Positions 8,057-16,700 of a stretch of DNA of 64,000 nucleotides are shown here, one piece after another (positions within the stretch are counted from its first letter, which is position 1; every line of letters begins with the position of its first letter). This DNA is from Alphaproteobacteria bacterium. Lineage in GTDB: Bacteria; Myxococcota_A; UBA796; GCA-2862545. The position numbers were made by a program, and so were the translations under genes. The DNA is taken from NCBI GenBank assembly GCA_020632925.1, contig JACKER010000012.1, forward strand, positions 1 through 64,000. Direction: 5' to 3'. The notes under the pieces were generated by a model. The model worked only from the letters and a program-made list of their open reading frames with translations. It was not told the DNA's origin and searched no databases.

Positions 8057-10288
8057 CTACCGAGGGACGACGATACCGGTCTGACGTTTGTAGCCGTCGT
8101 CATAGGTGAAGTCGTAGGCGCCTTCCGGCGTCCTGGCGTGATCGAGCCAGAGGCCCCCTCGATTCGTGTAGGAGTAGGGGCCCGCTTCGGTACAGTCGAA
8201 CGCCGTCCCTACCACCGTCCAGTCGCCCATCACGTAGACCCCACCGAAGTAGTTGAGGGAGGTCGCCTCGGGCAGGGTGCCGGTGGCGGGAAGGTGCAGG
8301 GCGAAGGTGGCGGCCACGGTCTCGCTGCGGCCGCAGTTCCCGTTCGCAGCTGGTTGTTCCCGGGTGCCCACCAGCTCTCCACTCACCGCCTTCAACGTCT
8401 CGTCCAACCCGATGGCGAGGACGAAGGTGGCCTGCTCGTCGTAGGTGGTCTCGCCCTCCTGGTGGAAGCTGTACGTCACGGTGCCGGTCGGGGACGGCTG
8501 ACACCGAGAGAGGATCAGGCCGTCGCGGATGGCCTCGTCGCCGGTGAACAGGCTCCCGTAGGCCGCCCAACAGAGGATGTCCTCGTCGGAGAGTGCGGTC
8601 TCGTTCAGCGGCACCTCCTCGAGGATGCCCTCGACGTTCGGGATCGTGACCAGGGCCACCCCGAGCTCCCCGTCGCCGTCGAGGTCGAGGGCGGTCCGGG
8701 TGTCGCTGCGGACCCGTCCGTCGCCGTTGAGGTCGGCGCGCGGCCAGGTGCGCTGGCTGTCCGCGGGCTCCCGGTCTCCCGCGGTCAACGCCCGGTCGAT
8801 GTCGATGACATCTTCGTCGTCGAAGTCGCCATCGCGGTTCTGGTCGACCCAGAGCTTCCGCACGGGCTTGCCGCGCGCCTCGAGCGCGAGCGTCGCCGAG
8901 AGGGCGTCGACCCAGCGGCCGTCGTCGTGCTCGATCAGGAGCAGCCGCAGGGCGGCGGCGTCCAACGTCGGGTCGATCGCACGCAGCCACGCAGCGAGCC
9001 CGGCAGCCTGGGGAGCGGAACCGCTCGTGCCCTCGTCCGTGAGCAGCAGGCCCAGGGGGGTTTCGGCGCAGCTCGAGTCCTTCTTCTGGCACGCGCCCAG
9101 CAGATCGGTGCCCAGCATGCGGACGTCCGCGGCACGGTTCGAGAAGCCGGCCTCGGCGCCCGTCTCGTCCGAAGCGCCGACGACCACCGTGTGCCCCTGG
9201 ATCGTGGCGAGGTCCGGTCGCCGTTCGAGCGCTTCCTCCCAGACCTCCTCGAAGTCCTCCAGATCCTCTCCCGCGAGCAGCGTGCGCAGATCGCCGACCG
9301 TGGCCTGCGCGTCGTAGGCGCTGTTGAGGCGCGACCGGACCGGATCGGTGATGCCGGCGTTGCCCGACGAGCTGGTGTGCAGGAAGGCTCCCCCGTGCCG
9401 CAGGATCACCTCCCGCCACAGGAGCGCCGCCTCGGCCCGCGCATCCGGGGGCGTCTCGGGCACGAACCCGAGGGACGTGTTGAGCACGAAGAAGTCGTTC
9501 GGGAGGTTCCGGTCCAGGATGAGCAGGATGTCCGCGGTGTCTCCGGCGGACAGGACGTTGATCCCCCTGAGATCGAGCGTGGTCTCGGGAGCGGGGTGGG
9601 TCCCGATGGCCGCCTTCCCGTCCGCCTTGGCGCCGAGCAGGCTCGCGACCCAGAAGCCGTGGTTCCCGTCGAGCTCCCCCACCTCGTTCCTCAGCTGGAT
9701 GAACGGGGCCTTGGGGCCGAGGAATCGGAGTTCCGGGAGCTGGTCGATCGGCTTGTTGGCCGTGAAGAAGTCGACCACCACCACGGGGACCTTCGTGGTG
9801 GCGAGGGACGCCACGTTCCAGGCCGCGAAGAAGCGCTGGTCGCCGAGCGCCGCGTTCCCGTTGGCCTCGAGCGGCGCCGGGGCCTCGCGGAAGTCGTCAG
9901 CGGGCGGGTCCGGGACCACGAGCCAGGCCGGGCGCGCTCCCCCGATGCCGTCCGCGACCGACAGTCGCGCGGCGACGGCTTCGGCCTCGGCGAGATCCTG
10001 GACCTCCGGGATCGTGATCGTGATCCACGGCAGGCCCGGCCGCGCCGACGCCACCGTCCCATCGACCTCGGCCAGCGCCGCGTCCAGGTCGTCCGCGTCG
10101 GCGCCCGCGCCCAGCCGCACCACCAGCCGGTTCCGGATCAGACCGTCGTCCCCCACGAGGGCGGGGTCGACCTCCACCGGTCCGGCGTCCGGCAGGAACG
10201 CGAACGCCTCCCCACCCTCGGGCGGGCTCGTCCCCTCCGGGTCCTTCTTGCACGCGATCATCGCCAGCGCGACCACCCAGACCCGCAT
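8057..10288 (-). CDS. Subtilisin-like (S8) protease-domain lipoprotein
   Basis: 743 residues. Signal peptide with lipobox (MRVWVVALAMIAC, then KKD). An inhibitor-like N-terminal region is followed by an S8-type core: VPVVVVDFF (expected Asp strand), DGNHGFWVASLLG (catalytic His), SSSGNAG (oxyanion Asn region) and GTSGSAPQAAGL (catalytic Ser). After it come EF-hand-like Asp-rich loops (VDQNRDGDFDDED, DLNGDGRVRSD, DLDGDGELG) that probably bind calcium, and a Cys-containing C-terminal beta domain. The Asp motif is DFF rather than the usual DTG/DSG, so activity is likely but not certain. ATG 10288 opens the signal peptide. Divergent from the MBOAT operon; the 125-bp gap holds both promoters. Confidence 0.75.
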   Translation of the reverse strand: MRVWVVALAMIACKKDPEGTSPPEGGEAFAFLPDAGPVEVDPALVGDDGLIRNRLVVRLGAGADADDLDAALAEVDGTVASARPGLPWITITIPEVQDLAEAEAVAARLSVADGIGGARPAWLVVPDPPADDFREAPAPLEANGNAALGDQRFFAAWNVASLATTKVPVVVVDFFTANKPIDQLPELRFLGPKAPFIQLRNEVGELDGNHGFWVASLLGAKADGKAAIGTHPAPETTLDLRGINVLSAGDTADILLILDRNLPNDFFVLNTSLGFVPETPPDARAEAALLWREVILRHGGAFLHTSSSGNAGITDPVRSRLNSAYDAQATVGDLRTLLAGEDLEDFEEVWEEALERRPDLATIQGHTVVVGASDETGAEAGFSNRAADVRMLGTDLLGACQKKDSSCAETPLGLLLTDEGTSGSAPQAAGLAAWLRAIDPTLDAAALRLLLIEHDDGRWVDALSATLALEARGKPVRKLWVDQNRDGDFDDEDVIDIDRALTAGDREPADSQRTWPRADLNGDGRVRSDTRTALDLDGDGELGVALVTIPNVEGILEEVPLNETALSDEDILCWAAYGSLFTGDEAIRDGLILSRCQPSPTGTVTYSFHQEGETTYDEQATFVLAIGLDETLKAVSGELVGTREQPAANGNCGRSETVAATFALHLPATGTLPEATSLNYFGGVYVMGDWTVVGTAFDCTEAGPYSYTNRGGLWLDHARTPEGAYDFTYDDGYKRQTGIVVPR

Positions 10289-10413
10289 TCCCGCACCCCA
10301 ATCCAGTCCGCCTATCCTGTGGGTTCGAGGCGGTCCATGGGAGTGGACTCTGCCCGGTCGTACCGTGCTGCAGTCCGCCGTCGGGTCGGGGTAGGCTGGC
10401 GCGCGGAGGTGGT

Positions 10414-10536
10414 GTGCAGGTCGTCGTTGCGCGTGCGGTGAGCGCCCTGCTGCTCGGGACCCTGCTGTTCATCGCGGTGCTCCGCTGGCTCCAGGTGGCC
10501 ACCGCCGCCCACCCGTTCCGCTACCAGGGGTTCTAG
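10414..10536 (+). CDS. 40-residue single-pass membrane peptide at the head of the MBOAT operon
   Basis: GTG 10414 to TAG 10536: 40 residues, one hydrophobic helix (ALLLGTLLFIAVLRWL) followed by a short basic/aromatic tail ending FRYQGF. GGAGGT lies at 10405-10410 and a -10-like TAGGCT at 10392. The stop overlaps the MBOAT start by one base (TAGTG), so the two are translationally coupled. Small membrane peptides encoded beside DltB/AlgI-type acyltransferases are known (DltX in the dlt operon, also with a C-terminal aromatic motif); this one is analogous in size, topology and position. Homology to DltX is not claimed. Confidence 0.6.
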   Translation: MQVVVARAVSALLLGTLLFIAVLRWLQVATAAHPFRYQGF

Positions 10537-11660
10537 TGCCGCAGGAACTGTGGTTCTGGGCGGCGCTGGTGCCGGTGTTCGGGGTGTATTGGGGGCTGCC
10601 TCCGACGTGGCGGCGGGCGTTCCTCGCGCTGGCCTCGGTGGGGTGGGTGGCGTGGCTGGCCCCCTCGGCGGCGGCGCTGGTGCTGCTGGCCGGGCTCACT
10701 TTGTACGGTGCGACGGCCGGAGGGCGTGTCCAGGGGCGGCTGGTGGGCGTGTTCGCGGCCGCGCTGGTGGTGTTGCTGCTCGGGTTCAAGCTGCGCGTCG
10801 CCTCGGGCGTGCTGGTGCCGCTGGGCCTGTCCTACGCGACCTTCAAGCTCGTCCACTTCGCGGTGGAGCGCGTCCGCGGGACCCTCGCCCAGCCCGACGT
10901 CGCCACGTTCGTCGCCTGGCTCTTCCTGTTCCCGACCTTCACGGCCGGCCCCATCGAGCGGCTCGACCACTTCGTGCAGAGCCGGCCCGTCGATCTCGAG
11001 CGCGCGGCCGTGGTCGAGGGCGGCAGCCGCATCGTCCACGGCGTCATCAAGCGCTTCGTGTTCGTCGAGATCCTGTCGCTGGGCCGAACGCCGTTGGCCG
11101 CCCTGCTCGCCGATCTCGATGCCTGGTCGGCGCCGCGCCTCCTGGCCTGGCTGTTCGGTGCGTTCCTCATCGGCTGGATGGACTTCAGCGCCTACTCGGA
11201 CCTCGCCATCGGCGCGAGCCGGCTGTTCGGGCTTCGGGTCGCCGAGAACTTCGACTGGCCGATCCTCGCGAGCAGCGTGGGCGACTACTGGAAGCGCAAC
11301 CACCGCACGCTGAGCGCCTGGTGCCAGGCCTACGTCTACCTCCCGACGCTCGGCGCGACCCGCAACCCGTTCGTGGCCACCTTCGCGACCTTCTTCGTGA
11401 TGGGGATGTGGCATGGCTGCAGCTGGCCCTGGCTGGGCTGGGGCCTGTGGCACGCGACGGGGGTGTCGGTGGCGCTGGTGTGGGCTCGGTTCCAGCGTCG
11501 TCGACGGCGGCGGTGGTCCCAGGCCAGGTGGTTCCAGCCCATCGGGCACGAACTGACGCTCGGTTGGCTCACGGCGAGCCAGTGCTTCGTCGTGGTGAGC
11601 GGCAGCGCGAACGCCGGCCGCGACGCGTTGCGGCTGCTCGGCCACCTGGTGGGCCTGTGA
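10536..11660 (+). CDS. MBOAT-family membrane O-acyltransferase (DltB/AlgI-like)
   Basis: 374 residues with about nine hydrophobic helices. MBOAT signatures visible: PTFTAGPIERLDHF (entry to the acyl tunnel), WMDFSAYSDLAIGASRLFG, SVGDYWKRNHRTLSAW, and the catalytic-His motif MGMWHGCSWPWLGWG. The family transfers acyl groups through the membrane to exported polysaccharides or proteins. Length is shorter than AlgI/DltB (~400-500) but all core motifs are present. GTG 10536 overlaps the stop of the 40-residue peptide gene. The following gene, overlapping by 4 bp, is the likely extracytoplasmic partner. The acceptor cannot be predicted. Confidence 0.85.
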   Translation: MPQELWFWAALVPVFGVYWGLPPTWRRAFLALASVGWVAWLAPSAAALVLLAGLTLYGATAGGRVQGRLVGVFAAALVVLLLGFKLRVASGVLVPLGLSYATFKLVHFAVERVRGTLAQPDVATFVAWLFLFPTFTAGPIERLDHFVQSRPVDLERAAVVEGGSRIVHGVIKRFVFVEILSLGRTPLAALLADLDAWSAPRLLAWLFGAFLIGWMDFSAYSDLAIGASRLFGLRVAENFDWPILASSVGDYWKRNHRTLSAWCQAYVYLPTLGATRNPFVATFATFFVMGMWHGCSWPWLGWGLWHATGVSVALVWARFQRRRRRRWSQARWFQPIGHELTLGWLTASQCFVVVSGSANAGRDALRLLGHLVGL

Positions 11661-12694
11661 CCGAGGTGCTGCGCCCGTCGGGGAGCACGTTGCTGGGCGC
11701 CCTCGCGGTGTTCCTCGGCTGGTGGGCGCTGCTGCTCGGCCTGGTCCGCCCCGACGTGCTGGCGCGGGTCGACGAGCGCTGGCTGCTGGCGGGTCCGGAC
11801 GACGACTACGGCCACCTGACGCACCTGGTGCTGCAGCTGCAGCGCGTCACCTGGGGATCCGACACGCTGCTCGTGCTCGGTCCGTCCTCCACGCGCGAGG
11901 GCATCACGTCGGCGGAGGCGCTGGGCGCCGAGGTCACCCGACGGGTGGGCAGGCCCGTCGCGACGTACCTGCTGGCCGCGGACGCCGAGACGCCCTTCGA
12001 GTACGCCGCCATCCTCGATGCGATGCCCGACGGGTTCCGCGGCGTCGTGGTGCTCGGCGTGTCGCCGTCGCTCGTCGCCCGGAGCCACGTGGAGCGGGTG
12101 CAACGGGCCACGGACCGTCGGGATCTGGCGCTCGGATGGCGGTCGGCGGATCGGGACGCGGCGCTGGCCCGGGTGGGCGTCGCGACGCCACGTCCGACCG
12201 GCATGTACGTCCTGGACGTGCAGGACTTCCTGCTGCCGCGCGCGCTGGTGCCGATCCGGGTGCTGGCGGGACGACAGCCGGCCTACGCGCCGCATCGCAG
12301 CCCGCCCCCGAGGACCACGCTCGACGCCAGCATCCGCAACCTCGGCGGCAAGATCTCGCACTACGCCGAGGGCAAGGAGATCGCCTTCCCACTCCTGTGG
12401 CAGGTGATGGAACGGTTCGCGGCCAGGTCGACGGACGTGCGGTTCGTGCTCTGCGAGCAGCCGGAGTGGCGGGAGCTCTATGCCCACACCGTGGGACCCG
12501 AGCGGATGGAGAGCTACCGAAACCACCTCGAGCGCCTGGCCGAGCGACGGCCGGACACCGTGGTGCTCGATCCCGGCGTCGGGCTGTCCACCGACGACTT
12601 CGCGGACCTGATCCACCTCGCCACCGACCGGGGCCGCGAGCGGTACACCGACGGCCTGGCCCGCGGGGTCGCGGAGACCTGGCCTGGCCCGTAG
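11657..12694 (+). CDS. Membrane-anchored SGNH-like partner of the MBOAT acyltransferase
   Basis: 345 residues. One N-terminal membrane helix (LLGALAVFLGWWALLLGLV), then a soluble domain with LVLGPSSTREGIT in the place of the SGNH block I serine motif and a C-terminal DDFADLIHLA that fits the Asp-x-x-His pair. MBOAT acyltransferases are commonly paired with DltD/AlgX/AlgJ-type SGNH proteins that finish acyl transfer outside the cytoplasm; synteny supports the same division of labour here. GTG 11657 overlaps the MBOAT stop. Family assignment is from motif placement, not overall similarity. Confidence 0.65.
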   Translation: MTEVLRPSGSTLLGALAVFLGWWALLLGLVRPDVLARVDERWLLAGPDDDYGHLTHLVLQLQRVTWGSDTLLVLGPSSTREGITSAEALGAEVTRRVGRPVATYLLAADAETPFEYAAILDAMPDGFRGVVVLGVSPSLVARSHVERVQRATDRRDLALGWRSADRDAALARVGVATPRPTGMYVLDVQDFLLPRALVPIRVLAGRQPAYAPHRSPPPRTTLDASIRNLGGKISHYAEGKEIAFPLLWQVMERFAARSTDVRFVLCEQPEWRELYAHTVGPERMESYRNHLERLAERRPDTVVLDPGVGLSTDDFADLIHLATDRGRERYTDGLARGVAETWPGP

Positions 12695-12740
12695 CTGCCC
12701 GGGACGAGGTCGGACGATAGGGGGCGTCGCTGGAGGCTCG

Positions 12741-13298
12741 ATGGGGACCGGTCGCGTTCGCGTCTACCTGGGTTGCTCGCTCGACGGTTGCATCGCGGGC
12801 CCCGAGCACGACCTGTCCTTCCTGCACGAGCAGACGCCCGAGCCCGATCCGTCCGTGCCCGACGCCGGGCTGGGGTTCGAGGCCTTCATGGAGCAGGTCG
12901 GGGCGCTGCTCATGGGTCGGCGGACATACCAGGTGCCGCTGGACTACGACGCCTGGTTCTATGGCGAGCGCCCGGTCCTCGTCGCCACGCACCACCCGCT
13001 CCCGCCCGCCCCGAAGGGTGGCATCGCGCGAGCGGTGCAGGGGCCGATCGAGGAGCTCGTCGCGCAAGCGCTGGACGCGGCGGGGGGCAAGGACGTCTAC
13101 CTGGACGGCGGCGACATCGTGCGGCAGGCGCTGGACGCGGGTCTGGTGGACGAGATCTGCCTGAGCTTCCTGCCGCTGGTCCTCGGCCGCGGCATCCGCT
13201 TGTGGGAGGGGCTCCAGCGTCGCAACGATCTGGTGTTCGAGCCTCCCGTGACCCACGGCGCCCGGATGATCCAGATCACCGCCCGCGTCGTGCGGTAG
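12741..13298 (+). CDS. Dihydrofolate reductase-family protein (RibD C-terminal-like)
   Basis: 185 residues. N-terminal VYLGCSLDGCIAGPEHD, central LLMGRRTYQ, then GKDVYLDGGDIVRQALDAGLVDEICLSF are the recurring blocks of the RibD-C/DHFR-like fold, NADPH-binding reductases frequently of unknown substrate. GGAGG at 12732-12736 supports ATG 12741. Stands alone; converges on the sigma factor gene with a 9-bp gap. Not the folate-pathway DHFR, which lacks the DGGxxV block. Confidence 0.8.
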   Translation: MGTGRVRVYLGCSLDGCIAGPEHDLSFLHEQTPEPDPSVPDAGLGFEAFMEQVGALLMGRRTYQVPLDYDAWFYGERPVLVATHHPLPPAPKGGIARAVQGPIEELVAQALDAAGGKDVYLDGGDIVRQALDAGLVDEICLSFLPLVLGRGIRLWEGLQRRNDLVFEPPVTHGARMIQITARVVR

Positions 13299-13307
13299 CG
13301 CCCCTCG

Positions 13308-13799
13308 TCAGCCTTCGACGGCCTTCTTCAGCCAGGCGCGAGCGAATCGCCAGGTGCGGCTGACCGAGCGGGGGGACGTGTCCAGGACCTCCGCCACCTC
13401 CTCGATCGTCATGCCCCCGAACACGCGGAGCAGGACGACGCGCGCCGCCTCGGGCTCGGTCGCCTCCAGGCGCCGGAGCGCCTCGTCGACCTCGAGCACG
13501 TCGATCTCCTCGGACCACCCACCCACGTCGCCGAGCGTCGTGTGGAGCCTCCCGCCGCCGCGCTTGTCGGCGCGTCGCGCGACCGCGTGGTTCACGAGGA
13601 TCTGGCGCATCGCCTTGCTGGCGACGGCGAGGAAGTGTGCGCGGCTCTCGTAGCGGAGGTCGCTGCGCTCGAGCTTCACCCAGGCCTCGTGCAGCAGCGC
13701 CGTCGGCTGCAGCGTCTGGTGGCCGCCCGCGATGCGTCCGGCGACGCGCCGCAGGGTCGCGTAGGTCTCCTCGTCGAGCTCGGGAAGCGATTCACTCAC
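13308..13799 (-). CDS. ECF-type sigma-70 factor coupled to a Ser/Thr kinase
   Basis: 163 residues. Region 2 (LLHEAWVKLERSDL, YESRAHFLAVASKAMRQILV) and region 4 (LRVFGGMTIEEVAEVLDTSP, SVSRTWRFARAWL) are both evident; the pattern fits the ECF group that co-occurs with Ser/Thr kinases. GTG 13799 overlaps the kinase stop by 4 bp (GTGA), so kinase and sigma are made from one mRNA with the kinase first. No anti-sigma factor gene is adjacent; phosphorylation by the kinase is the plausible control, by inference from co-occurrence in Myxococcota and Planctomycetota. Confidence 0.88.
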   Translation of the reverse strand: MSESLPELDEETYATLRRVAGRIAGGHQTLQPTALLHEAWVKLERSDLRYESRAHFLAVASKAMRQILVNHAVARRADKRGGGRLHTTLGDVGGWSEEIDVLEVDEALRRLEATEPEAARVVLLRVFGGMTIEEVAEVLDTSPRSVSRTWRFARAWLKKAVEG

Positions 13800-16700
13800 G
13801 GTGGGTCGAGTCCGGGTGGCAGGGGGAGGGGCGCGAGCGGGGCCAGCACCGGGTCGGCGTGGACCTGGATCAGCGCCAGCTCCGGCGTCCGCGAAGTCTG
13901 GAGCAGGCGGGCGACGGTGTCGCGCGCGGCGTCCAGGTCGCCCACTGCGGCGTCGAGCCGGGCCGCGAGCAGACTGCCCACCAATGCGTCGTCGCGGGTC
14001 CGGAGGCGCTCGATCTCGTGCCTCGCCTCTGCCAACCGCCCCTCCGTGATCAGGGCCTCGGCGCGGCGCGCGACCAACGTGCGCAGATCGTCGCTGCGCA
14101 GGGGCAGGTCCGCCAGCGCATCGCTCGCGAGCAGCCCGCCGTGCGGCGAGTCGTCCCGCTCGGTGAGGCGGACGAGCACGGCGGCCACGAGGTCCGGGAA
14201 GCGGTCGGGGACGGCCGCGCGAATGGCGGCGAGCGAGGTCTCGGGTCGCGTCCGCACGAGCCGGAGCAGCTCGGCGTCGGACCGGTCGGCCAGCGGCGGC
14301 GGCGCGGTGGGGGCGAGGAACACGTCCAGCGCGGGAGAGGGCGCCCGCACGAAGCGTCCACCGCGGATCCGGACGCGGTCGATGCCCACGAGCACCCGGG
14401 CGGCGTCGGCGTCGTCCACCGGGCGGGCCAGGCTGATCACGTCGGGCGCCGGGCGGCCGTCGTCGGGGCCGGTCCAGCTCGAGATCAGGTCGCCCACCTG
14501 GCACCTCAGGCGCACCTGGCCGCCTCGACGCTCCCAGGTCAGGCGCAGCTGGACGTCCTCGGGGAACACAGGCCCCGACACCACATCGAGATCGCCGTAG
14601 CCGACGCCGCGCGGACCGCAGATCACCGTGTTCGTCCGGTTCTCGCGGGGGCCCCCGCCGCCGCGCAGCGACTCGAACCCGAGCGCGCTCGGCCCCGTGC
14701 CGAGGTCCACGCGGAGCTTCGACCCGAAGTCCTGCTCGAGCCAGCGCAGGTCGAGCGTGACCTCGAGCGCCTCGTCCGCCGGCTCGATCGCGAAGCCGAG
14801 CACGTCGCCCTCGCGGCTCATGGTGTCGGCCGCGAGCCTGCGGCGGACGGGGTCCCACGCGACCGACCCGGGCCGCAGCACCCAGGTGGCGTCGGGCAGG
14901 CCGTCCGTCGGGCGCAGCTCGTCGCTCGCGGTCCAGCTGGGCCCGAGCCCGGGGGGCAGGTCGTCCCACGCGTGGGCGTCGCGCAGGACCTCCACGGCCT
15001 CGTCGGGCGGCGGACCGTCGAGGCGGACGCGACGCCGGGCGAGCTCCGACCGCGTGGCGCCGATCCGGAGCCGTCGCTCCTCGTCCACCTCGTCCCGCAG
15101 ACCCTTCGTGAGGCGCAGGCCCTGGTCGAGCGCGTCCGCCGCCATCGACGGGTCGGCGTCGGCCAGGGCGAGGAGCAGCTCGCTCGCCTCGTATCGCAGG
15201 CCGAGGTCCGCGAGCACCCCGATGCGCCGGACCCGCTCGCGGACCTGGGTGGAGGCGGTGTCGGGCACGGTCAGCGCGACGTGCGGCGGCTCGGGGAGCG
15301 CCATGTCCAACGGCTCGCCGCCGGGGACACCGAGGACGCCCGACCGGCTCCCGTCGCGGACCATCCACACCTCGTCGGCGTCGTCCTCGTCGAGATCCGC
15401 CACCCGGTGCAGCCAGACGCCCGGCACCAGGAAGCCGCGCCAGCGTCCCTGGTCGTCGAGCCGGCCCACCGCCATCTCGACCTCGTGCCGGGACACGATG
15501 ACCTCGTCGAACCCGTCGCCATCGAGGTCGCCGACGTGGACCCGCGACGCGAGGAAGTCGATGGGCGTCCGCGCGAGCTCGACGAGCGCTCCGTCGCGCA
15601 GCGCCAGCGTCACCAGGGTGGGGGGCGTACGGAGCGCCTCCTCCACCAGCGGCGGCAGCGTGGGGTCCAGGCCCAGCGCGACGATCCGAGGTCCCTGCGG
15701 GGTGTGGGCGATGTCGAAGCGGCGCAGCCCGATGCGGTAGGTGGCGAGCTGGCCGCTGACCTCGTCTCGGACGCGCAGATCGCGCAGCCCCCAGCCGTGG
15801 ACCCCGTACGCGACCTCGTCCACGCCGTCGCCGTTCAGGTCCGCGAGCCGGACGCGGTAGACGTAGCCGCGGGTGTCGACGAGGTGCGGGTCGTAGGGGC
15901 GGACCCCGCGGGCGTCGGCGACCAGGAGGCCCCCGTGGGGATCGTCCACCCCCACCAGCGTCCGGTCGCCGTCGATCCGCATGCCCAGCGTCCAGGTCGT
16001 GCCGGGCCACGGCAGCCGTGTCGCCGACCCGTCGCCGGCCACGTCGACCATCGGCCCGCCGAGCGGCGTCACGAGGCGCACCTGCCCGTCGTGGAAGGCG
16101 ATCGGCGGCGGGAGGTGCGCCACACCGCTCCAGGGCACCTCCACGTCCTGCTCGACCTCGCCCGTCGGACCGTGGCGTCGCAGGTGCCCCTCGCGGAACG
16201 ACCACCGCGCGCCGTCGAGATCGACCTCGCCGTCGCCGACGAAGGCAGAGTCGGGGCGCGCGTGCTCGAACAGGTCAACGAGCGGCGCGAGGTCGGCGGG
16301 CATCACCGCCTTCGCCCGCGCCCAGTCCCCGGAGGAGAGCGCGGCGAGCTGGACCAGATCGGGGTCCGCGGCGTCCCCCAGGCGCTGGACCACCGCCACC
16401 AGGCTGGCCCACTGCCCCTGGCGCACGAGCTCCCGGGCCAGCGCGGTGAGCGACCGCTCCTCGGTGGCGCGGGAGGTCGCGTGAGCGAAGGCAGCCGCCA
16501 GCGCCAGGAGGCGGTCGTCCGCACCGGTGGCCTCCTCCGCCAACGCCAGCCAGGCCTGCGCGAGCACGGGGGTCCCGAGCAGCCCCTCGTCCTCCACGAG
16601 CGCCCGGAGCGAGGCGCGGCGCTGCTGCGGGTCCTCGAGCGCGAGCGCGACCCCGAGCGCCGCCTCGGCGGCTCCGACGCGACGTGCCTCCGCCTGTCGG

